A stretch of DNA of 21,220 nucleotides from assembly GCA_902494465.1 (NCBI GenBank), contig CABUTH010000013.1:1-21220 (forward strand), written 5' to 3'. The notes under the pieces are model-generated. The model saw only the letters and a program-made list of their open reading frames with translations, was not told the origin of the DNA and did not search any database. Source of the DNA: an uncultured Collinsella sp. GTDB lineage: Bacteria; Actinomycetota; Coriobacteriia; Coriobacteriales; Coriobacteriaceae. Of the stretch, positions 15,708 to 21,220 are shown piece by piece. How positions within the stretch are numbered: position 1 is the stretch's first letter; each line of letters begins with the position of its first letter. The position numbers and the translations under genes are program-made.

Positions 15708-15969
15708 TGGGACACATGGCCCATTTTTTGACTAGACATTGGGGACGCATTCTAGACATTGGGGACGTACTTAAATGAGTGAAACTACTCATTTAAGTGC
15801 GTCCCCAATGAGTGTGACTAGTCATTTAAGTACGTCCCCAATGAGTACCCGCAGAATGAGAGTGGATAATCTCCCGTTTTTGGCCTGTGTGCAGGCTCAA
15901 AGTGGGAGATTATCCACTCTCGTCATTTGGGTGTCCAAAAATCCCCGCTCGTTTGGCGCCTGGGGACAC
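15708..15969. repeat. composite repeat cluster B
   Basis: It contains TGGGACACATGGCCC, then a T-run (15708-15730); two tandem TAGACATTGGGGACG units starting at 15733 and 15753; a GGGGACGTACTTAAATGAGTG unit on the plus strand (to 15781); two inverted units (15787-15814 and 15819-15846); and the 82-base element (15848-15929) with its hairpin core 15858-15921. The plus unit and the first inverted unit form a hairpin of about 23 bp (15758-15810). Compared with cluster A, the hairpin core differs at four positions. Another short hairpin, GTGTCC/GGACAC, lies at 15931-15969; read on the minus strand its inner TCCCC/GGGGA stem is followed by TTTTT and may end the gene at 16014. The rest of 15611-16013 holds no gene I can support. 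Confidence 0.82.
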
Positions 15970-16013
15970 TCTTTGTCGAATGCGGCGGCTGCCGAATGTG
16001 GGCGCTGTCCTTG

Positions 16014-17525
16014 CTATGCCACGGTCAGGGCGACCTGGGCGTAGCGGGTACAGGTGCGCTCGACGTGCGTCTGCACGGTGAGGGTGAGCACAAAGCGGTC
16101 GCCGGGTCGTGCGTCGGCGGGCACGACGAAAGCGGTGTCTACCGTGCATTCTTGCCACATCGACAGATCCTGGACGCCTGCATAGCTCGATGGGTCTACG
16201 GCCACATCCCAATGTGCATCGAAGCCCTTGTCGTCGGGGTCGACGATGGTCGCTGTAAGGTCGACGCGCTCGCCGGCTGCGGCGCTGCGGTCGGCCGTGA
16301 CCTCGACAACATGTGCCGGATGCGAGCAGATGGCCGGATCATGGGCGCACCATTGCGCGCGGGCGGCAAAGTCTTCCTGATAGGCACGCAGATAGGGATT
16401 GAGATTGTCGTCTGCGGGCGTGCCGATGGAGGCAAAACCGGCGGGCGCGTTCGCATCGGGATGTCCATCAAGAAACATGCGGCCGAGTAGCGTATCGAAG
16501 TCACGGTCGTCGATACCGCGCAGGCCAAACGGAAGCAGCGGAATATAGGTCATGCTGTCGCCTTCGGCCATAAAATCGCCGCGCTCAAACTGCACCGTGG
16601 GCATGCCTTCTAGGCCCCAATCCAGACGGGCATGCTTGCCAAACTGAAAGCGCTCGGGCTCGTTTTCGTAGACCTTACCATCGCCATAGAGCATATAACG
16701 TGCCATGAGGGGGCCGTTGCCCTGCGTGAGGTTCTGCTTGGGCCAAGGAGCCTGAAACAACGGCAGCGTATCGGGCTGAGCCATCTTGGCGTCGACATAG
16801 CCGCCATACATATAGGGCACGCGCCAAAAGATGAGCTCGGGAAAGAGCTCGCGCCCATGGTCGAGCCACGAGTTATCCTGCCCCACACCATCGGCAACGC
16901 CCATCACGCGCACCTTCTGATAGACCCGCTGCTGCACGGCGGGCCACTCGGGTGTGGCGCGATAACGCTCGGCAATACTCATGAGGGCGCGAACGATCGT
17001 ATTCATACCACCCCAGCTGAGCAGCCACAGCGTGCGCGGGTCATCGTCCATGATGGCATCGGCGATGACGTGAGACCCTTCAGTCTCCTCGCGCACATCA
17101 CCCTCAAAAGCAACATTTCCCACAAACGTACGCTCGATCATCTGGGCAGGCGTGGGAAACGGCGGTTCACCGGCGGCGTCCGCATTTGCCTGCAACTGCG
17201 GCCAAGCCTGGGTATATTCATTACTCCAGAGATTCTCAATCCAATGCTCGGGAAACGGCCGATACTCACGAAGCTCGCCGGCTAGCGGATCGGGCCCATG
17301 AGGCACAACAGCCCACTCATAAGAGCGCCGCCCTTTGGTCCGCCAATGCGAATTCACCTCGCCGAGCGTATGAACCCCATCCCCAAGAAAGTGATACTGC
17401 GAAGCCGTATACACCACAGCCTGAACATCAAGCAAGTTGAGATACAGAGCCAAATGAACAAGCGAGTTCATATCATCGACTTCCATATCAGTGGTAACAA
17501 TCACCCGAGTCAACTTCTGGGACAT
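16014..17525 (-). CDS. DUF1593 / nucleoside-hydrolase-like protein (Sde182-like)
   Basis: A 503-residue protein. The N-terminal domain (about 1-330) begins RVIVTTDMEVDDMNSLVHL (6-24), where TDMEVDD matches the acidic metal-binding N-terminus of the nucleoside hydrolase fold, and continues with LWLLSWGGMNT. The last 110 residues form a beta-rich Ig-like domain (HVVEVTADRSAAAGERVDLT and on) as in Sde182-type cellulose-binding proteins. No signal peptide is visible, so it would be cytoplasmic unless exported unusually. The ATG at 17525 has GGAG at 17531-17534; a TTG eight codons earlier is less likely. The substrate is unknown; a glycoside or nucleoside-like bond is suggested by fold. It lies on the same strand as the esterase upstream but is separated from it by a large palindrome. 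Confidence 0.82.
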   Translation of the reverse strand: MSQKLTRVIVTTDMEVDDMNSLVHLALYLNLLDVQAVVYTASQYHFLGDGVHTLGEVNSHWRTKGRRSYEWAVVPHGPDPLAGELREYRPFPEHWIENLWSNEYTQAWPQLQANADAAGEPPFPTPAQMIERTFVGNVAFEGDVREETEGSHVIADAIMDDDPRTLWLLSWGGMNTIVRALMSIAERYRATPEWPAVQQRVYQKVRVMGVADGVGQDNSWLDHGRELFPELIFWRVPYMYGGYVDAKMAQPDTLPLFQAPWPKQNLTQGNGPLMARYMLYGDGKVYENEPERFQFGKHARLDWGLEGMPTVQFERGDFMAEGDSMTYIPLLPFGLRGIDDRDFDTLLGRMFLDGHPDANAPAGFASIGTPADDNLNPYLRAYQEDFAARAQWCAHDPAICSHPAHVVEVTADRSAAAGERVDLTATIVDPDDKGFDAHWDVAVDPSSYAGVQDLSMWQECTVDTAFVVPADARPGDRFVLTLTVQTHVERTCTRYAQVALTVA

Positions 17526-17654
17526 AGGAACAGCTCCAATCAAAATCAATTCAGCCAGTTACGCGCAAGACAAGACGGGACCCACGCCCCCATCGCCACC
17601 GACCCGGCGTGCTGCCGGAAGCGGCCGACCAGCGTTTCGAACAACGTTAACTTA

Positions 17655-17781
17655 GGGGGCTCTGACCTTTAGTTTTGTAAACATTCCGCAGCGCGAGCTC
17701 CGCTTATCCGATGCTCCGAAGGAGCAGGATAAGCGGAGCTCATGCGCGAGGACGTTTACAAAACTAAAGGTCAGAGCCCCC
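17655..17781. repeat. 127-nt nested palindrome
   Basis: The outer arms, 28 bases each, are perfect: 17655-17682 (starting GGGGGCTCTGACC) and 17754-17781 (ending GGTCAGAGCCCCC). A perfect 15-bp inner stem, GAGCTCCGCTTATCC (17695-17709) with 17727-17741, is capped by GCTCC-GAA-GGAGC (17713-17725). Between the stems 12-base segments pair only partly. It contains no ORF and no T-tract follows it. It sits 11 bases beyond the esterase stop codon. It looks like a MITE or REP-type element and may also stop transcription. I see nothing definite in the remaining spacer 17526-17654. Confidence 0.85.
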
Positions 17782-17792
17782 CGATGGGATGG

Positions 17793-19130
17793 TTACCTCG
17801 AAACCCTGGCCGACCACTCCCAGCAGCCCACCGGCTCGCCGTCGATGAGTACGTTGCCCCCGTTGAAGTCTTGATAACACAGGTCGTTGAATTGGTGGAT
17901 CCACACGCCGTGGTTGAACGTCTTTTTGGCCGAGCCGTCGGCCTCGCGATACACGCCGGTCAGGTCTTCGACATGGCTAAAGTAGGTGAGATGCACGTTG
18001 GCGCCGGCACCGCGCAGGCGCGCGAACAGCGGCAGCACGGTCTGTTGCGGGTGCACGAGCTCGTCGCCCTTGGAGTGCGTAAACCACAGCGGCGTCTTGG
18101 CGAGCGCGGCCACGTCCTCGTCCGTGGCGTTGTACCACGGGGCGCAGCAGGGAAGGCCCGCGGCGAAGAAATCGGGGTAGTCGGCGCACAGGCGCAGGGT
18201 CATAAAGCCGCCGTTGGAAAGACCGGCGACCACGATGCGGTCGGTGTCGATGCGGTCGGCATGCTCGGCGACAAACTCGTCGATAAGCGCCTTGAGCACG
18301 GAGGAGTAGATGCTCTGGTTGGAGCGACCGAGTTGCTCGACGCCGTTGTCCATCCAAAACGTGGGCGACTGCGGCACGAGCACCCAGGCAAAGCCGCCAA
18401 AGTAGCGCTGGATCTGCGCCTGGCTAATGGCCGTCACGCGGTTGCCGATATAGGCACGCGTGGCGCCTTCGCCTTGCGTGGCGCCCTTGCCCTCGCCGGC
18501 GCCGTGCAGATACACCACGAGCGGTGCCTTTTGGGGCACGACCGTCGCCTCGGGCGCAAAAGGGTTGAAGCATGCCGAGTCTTCGGCCTTAAAGCTGGGC
18601 TCAAAGAAGCCGTATTCGAGCGCGATGCCGTCGACGGCGGTCTTTTGCGTGGCGTTGCTCCAGCCTTTGAGCGCGGGGCAGATATCGCCACGGCAGGTGT
18701 CGAAGACCAGGCCGCAGGTGGGATCGTCGCCGTCGTTGCCGGGAAGAGCTGTGAGCTGCGTGATGCGCAGCTGGTCATCGAGCATGCGCGAGCCCATGAC
18801 GCCGCCTTCGATGGTCTTGGTCAGGCGCTGCTCGGCGACCTCGAGCGCCACATGGGTGCCCACGGCGAGCTTACGTCCGTTCTCGTCGCACGGATATACG
18901 GCGAGAATGTCGATGTAACCCACGGAGGGCGCGGCATGGTCGGCGCCGCGCTCCTTGCGCATCAGAACCTCGCCCGAGCGCTCGTGACGCTCTACATATA
19001 TATGGAAGGTGTTCGCGTCGATGTCGTTGGCGCGCACGGTGCAGGGCAGGTCGAGTACGACCTTGCTGATCCAGGGGCCAAAGTCGCCCAAGGTGGTGAC
19101 GGTTGCGTAGGTACACAATTTGAGCTCCAT
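17793..19130 (-). CDS. alpha/beta hydrolase, CE1/prolyl-oligopeptidase-like esterase
   Basis: A 445-residue protein without a signal peptide. The N-terminal 195 residues form a beta-rich domain, as in two-domain 'putative peptidase/esterase' proteins. The catalytic domain begins KAPLVVYLHGAGEG (201-214, oxyanion strand) and has the nucleophile elbow GLSNGG with S305, a probable acid D356 in HSKGDELV, and H407 in KTFNHGVW (H386 in FSHVED is the other candidate). The family includes feruloyl and acetyl esterases and PHB-depolymerase-like enzymes. GGGAGG precedes the ATG. It is divergent from a PTS permease across a 490-base region full of palindromes, so the two may be co-regulated for use of an acylated glycoside; that is inference. 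Confidence 0.85.
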   Translation of the reverse strand: MELKLCTYATVTTLGDFGPWISKVVLDLPCTVRANDIDANTFHIYVERHERSGEVLMRKERGADHAAPSVGYIDILAVYPCDENGRKLAVGTHVALEVAEQRLTKTIEGGVMGSRMLDDQLRITQLTALPGNDGDDPTCGLVFDTCRGDICPALKGWSNATQKTAVDGIALEYGFFEPSFKAEDSACFNPFAPEATVVPQKAPLVVYLHGAGEGKGATQGEGATRAYIGNRVTAISQAQIQRYFGGFAWVLVPQSPTFWMDNGVEQLGRSNQSIYSSVLKALIDEFVAEHADRIDTDRIVVAGLSNGGFMTLRLCADYPDFFAAGLPCCAPWYNATDEDVAALAKTPLWFTHSKGDELVHPQQTVLPLFARLRGAGANVHLTYFSHVEDLTGVYREADGSAKKTFNHGVWIHQFNDLCYQDFNGGNVLIDGEPVGCWEWSARVSR

Positions 19131-19550
19131 GAGCTGCCTCCCTTACGCCGCGAATGCCTGGCATCTGCGGCAATACAAACTAAACATGTTTAGTGTAATC
19201 TAGAATTGAAGAATAACCAGATGAACTCGGTAAACGGCAAAATTGAACACGTCGTGAGCTACTAAACATATGTTTACTAGCTTCTAGCAGGGATTCTGTT
19301 GATGAGTTAACAGATCAGTGAGGTGTTCATCAAAATAAAATCCCACGTAAATGGCTATATATCAATAGAGGGTCAAAGAGACCATTTCCCGCCATTCAAA
19401 TACGTTCACCCCCGATTTCCTACCGTTCACCGGACTGTAGACGGCAAAATTGCCACAAATATGGCGCTCCGTGTAAACTAAAGCCCGTAAACGTTCAGTA
19501 AACACCTTGTTTACAAAAGCGTATCCAAGGGTCCGGCAACCGTAAGGGGT

Positions 19551-19556
19551 TATAGT
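19551..19556 (+). promoter_or_regulatory. possible -10 of the second PTS gene
   Basis: TATAGT differs from the -10 consensus by one base. It has no good -35 at 17 or 18 bases, which would suit an activated promoter. The GTAAAC/GTTTAC dyad lies about 40 bases upstream. Confidence 0.35.
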
Positions 19557-19571
19557 CGCCGGGCCAAAGGC

Positions 19572-19597
19572 GTGCCTAAGCCCAAGGGGGCTGGCAC
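19572..19597 (+). other. leader hairpin before the second PTS gene
   Basis: GTGCC and AGCCC (19572-19576 and 19579-19583) pair with GGGCT and GGCAC (19588-19597), a 10-bp stem with a two-base bulge. It lies between the predicted promoter and the ribosome site GGGGAGGGG (19608-19616). No T-tract follows, so it is not a plain terminator. No riboswitch class was recognised. Confidence 0.4.
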
Positions 19598-19620
19598 ACG
19601 AAGATATGGGGAGGGGTCCC

Positions 19621-21048
19621 ATGGCAGTAGATAACAAGCAGATTGCCACCGATGTCCTCGAGCTCGTGGGCGGTGCGGAGAATGTTTCCGTCGCCACCAA
19701 CTGCATGACGCGCCTGCGTCTGACGCTCAAGGATAACAGCAAGGCCGACGTGGAGAAGATCAAGAAGGTCAAGGGTGTTCTGGGTTGCCAGTTCGCCGGC
19801 AGCCAGCTCCAGGTCATCATCGGACAGAACGTGCCCAAGGTGCTCGCCGAGTTCGTCGCCATGTCCGGCGTCAAGCAGGGTGCTGCGGTCGACGAGAACC
19901 TCGACGCTCCTAAGGAGAAGTTCGAGCTCAAGAACCTGCCCAACATCATCCTCGACTACCTGTCGGGTTCCATGACTCAGCTGATCCCGCTGCTCATGGC
20001 CGGCGGTCTGTTCCGCACCATCGCTGCGGTCCTCGGTCCCACCATGCTCGGCGTTCTCTCCGATACCGATCCGACCTACACGTTCCTCTACACCACCCTG
20101 TATGAGGCCACATTTACCTTTATCCCCATCTACCTGGGCTATGCCGCTGCTAAGAAGCTCGGCGCCTCTCCGGTTCTGGGCATGCTCCTCGGCGGCGCTC
20201 TCATGGCCCCGTCCGTCGTGAGCGTCGCGACTCAGGAGGGTGGCGGAATCATCTCCGTCTACGGCATCCAGATCGCCGCTGCCAACTACCAGCAGTCCGT
20301 CTTGCCGATCATCCTCTCGGTGCCCGTCCTGTACTTTGTTGAGAAGTTCTTTAAGAAGGTCATGCCCGATGTGCTGTCCACGGTCTTCACGCCGTTCTGC
20401 ACCATGATCGTCACGATCCCCATCGCCTTCATCGTCCTCGCCCCGATCGGCAACGAGATCGGCACGCTGATCGCCAACGCCCTCTTCGGCCTTGCTGACC
20501 TTGGCGGCATCGGCATCCTGATCGTCATGGCCATCCTCGGCGCCTTCTGGCAGCTCTTCGTGGTCTGCGGCATGCACATGCCCGTCATCCTGCTCGCTCA
20601 GGTTCAGATCATCGCTGCCGGCTACGATCCCTTCGTCTTCGTTTCCACCAACTGCGCTATGGCCGCTGTCTGGGGCTGCGCCTTCGGTGCCTTCCTCAAG
20701 ATGAAGAACCCCGACGAGAAGTCCCTCGCCATCGGTTACGTCATCTCCGCCATCGCCGGCGGCGTCACCGAGCCCGCGCTCTTCGGTATCCTCATGCGCT
20801 TCCGTCGCACCATGCTCGGCATGTTCATCGGCGGTGCCATCGGCGCTGTGTTCTCCGGCCTCATGGGTGTTACCTACTACCTCGCAGGCGGTGCGTCCAA
20901 CTTCTTGGTCTTCACCAACTACCTGCAGGGTGGCCAGATGAACACCGTCTGGGCTATCGTCGGTATGGCAATCTCCTTTGTCATCGCCGCTGCCGTCGTC
21001 TTTGCCTGCGGCTTCTCCAAGGAGGAACTCGCCGAGATGGAGGCCTAA
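19621..21048 (+). CDS. PTS EIIBC permease, glucose/beta-glucoside superfamily
   Basis: The 475-residue permease has an EIIB domain (about 1-85) with phospho-cysteine C28 in NCMTRLRLTLKD, a linker, and an EIIC domain from about residue 105 with many membrane helices and the signature GVTEPALFGIL starting near 381. There is no EIIA domain. It resembles the permease at 1799 in layout but is clearly diverged and uses strongly G/C-ending codons, so it is not a recent duplicate. The ATG at 19621 follows GGGGAGGGG; an ATG at 19606 would waste that site. It stands alone between a complex regulatory region and a terminator. The sugar is unknown; the adjoining divergent esterase hints at a modified glycoside. 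Confidence 0.93.
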   Translation: MAVDNKQIATDVLELVGGAENVSVATNCMTRLRLTLKDNSKADVEKIKKVKGVLGCQFAGSQLQVIIGQNVPKVLAEFVAMSGVKQGAAVDENLDAPKEKFELKNLPNIILDYLSGSMTQLIPLLMAGGLFRTIAAVLGPTMLGVLSDTDPTYTFLYTTLYEATFTFIPIYLGYAAAKKLGASPVLGMLLGGALMAPSVVSVATQEGGGIISVYGIQIAAANYQQSVLPIILSVPVLYFVEKFFKKVMPDVLSTVFTPFCTMIVTIPIAFIVLAPIGNEIGTLIANALFGLADLGGIGILIVMAILGAFWQLFVVCGMHMPVILLAQVQIIAAGYDPFVFVSTNCAMAAVWGCAFGAFLKMKNPDEKSLAIGYVISAIAGGVTEPALFGILMRFRRTMLGMFIGGAIGAVFSGLMGVTYYLAGGASNFLVFTNYLQGGQMNTVWAIVGMAISFVIAAAVVFACGFSKEELAEMEA

Positions 21049-21089
21049 GGCCAAACCGTTCGGTCACATATGACCTCACCTACACGACA

Positions 21090-21127
21090 GGGCCCCGTCA
21101 GGCGTAAGCCCGGCGGGGCCCTTCTTG
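21090..21127 (+). terminator. terminator after the second PTS gene
   Basis: GGGCCCCG (21090-21097) pairs with CGGGGCCC (21114-21121), with GGC/GCC inside, followed by TTCTTG. The stem is convincing and the T-tract short. Bases 21128-21220 hold no feature I can name: an open frame from the ATG at 21140 runs off the window with unconvincing composition. Confidence 0.78.
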
Positions 21128-21220
21128 CAAGGTAGACTGATGGGGCGGACGGGATTCGCCCGCGAGGGTTTGCCAAGCGGCAGGGGCATTAGCCCGGGGT
21201 TAACGCGAAAGGCCCCGACG

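Larger units (their letters stand above)
19131..19620. promoter_or_regulatory. divergent regulatory region with AAAC/GTTT palindromes
   Basis: This 490-base gene-free stretch, more A+T-rich than its flanks, separates the esterase from the second permease. Seen: the perfect palindrome ACTAAACATGTTTAGT (19179-19194); TAAACATATGTTTA (19263-19276); the inverted repeat GTAAACACCTTGTTTAC (19498-19514), with two more GTAAAC half-sites at 19473 and 19487; the direct repeat GTARACGGCAAAATTG (19230-19245 and 19437-19452); and TACGTTCACC/TACCGTTCACC (19401 and 19421), about two helical turns apart. These look like operators for one or more regulators (LacI or similar), none of which is encoded in the window. 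Confidence 0.65.

Noticed and set aside
15733..15846. short repeats resembling a small CRISPR array
   Set aside because: Units occur in both orientations, spacers are only a few bases and irregular, and no cas genes are present.
17742..19193. 483-codon plus-strand frame opposite the esterase
   Set aside because: It is the shadow of the esterase; it starts inside the large palindrome.
19576..21054. 492-codon minus-strand frame opposite the second permease
   Set aside because: The composition is Asp/Glu/Gly/His-rich low complexity; the plus strand encodes a full EIIBC protein.
21142..21220. possible 5' end of tmRNA (GGGGCGGA..GGATTCG)
   Set aside because: The conserved GAC after GGATTCG reads CCC, the promoter is poor, and the 3' half is outside the window.

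Overview
The window looks like a piece of a Coriobacteriia chromosome, most likely Collinsella or a close relative. The basis is high G+C with strong G/C at third codon positions, PTS sugar uptake, coriobacterial-style membrane sensor kinases paired with NarL/LuxR regulators, and dense intergenic palindromic repeats. The genus is inferred from gene content, not proven. I saw no rRNA, tRNA, CRISPR array or intact insertion sequence.

Left part (1-6803). A lone luxS (203-691) follows a leader that can fold in two mutually exclusive ways. A sugar module with visibly lower G+C comes next: a BglG/LicT-type antiterminator (891-1730) behind a 17-bp terminator-like hairpin, a beta-glucoside-type PTS EIIBC (1799-3169), a hairpin terminator, and an alpha/beta hydrolase (3275-4255). 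Composition then returns to high G+C with a DUF4867 protein (4379-5023), a block of three hairpins (5033-5230), and a GH1 6-phospho-beta-glucosidase (5373-6803) with its own promoter and terminator.

Middle (6804-15610). A composite repeat cluster (6896-7093) precedes a translationally coupled signalling triad: an eight-TM sensor with a degenerate kinase end, an intact membrane histidine kinase and a NarL-type regulator (7206-11121). Two hairpins separate it from a convergent minus-strand operon of four genes (15610 down to 11313): a DUF4428 zinc-ribbon protein, a membrane zinc-ribbon protein, an SPFH/zinc-ribbon protein and a lipoprotein. The first three resemble the ydjG-ydjH-ydjI envelope-stress set of Bacillus, but no PspA-like gene is present here.

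Right part (15611-21220). A second composite repeat cluster (15708-15969) shares at least three repeat families with the first. Minus-strand genes follow for a DUF1593/nucleoside-hydrolase-like protein (16014-17525) and a CE1/prolyl-oligopeptidase-like esterase (17793-19130), separated by a 127-nt nested palindrome. A 490-base divergent regulatory region with several AAAC/GTTT palindromes lies between the esterase and a second PTS EIIBC (19621-21048), which ends in a clear terminator.

How the parts may work together (inference): two EIIBC permeases without a IIA domain, a 6-phospho-beta-glucosidase, two unrelated esterases and a nucleoside-hydrolase-like protein suggest uptake and breakdown of beta-glucosides, possibly acylated plant or host glycosides, using a IIA protein encoded elsewhere. 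The kinase triad and the ydjGHI-like operon would be sensory and envelope functions unrelated to sugar use.
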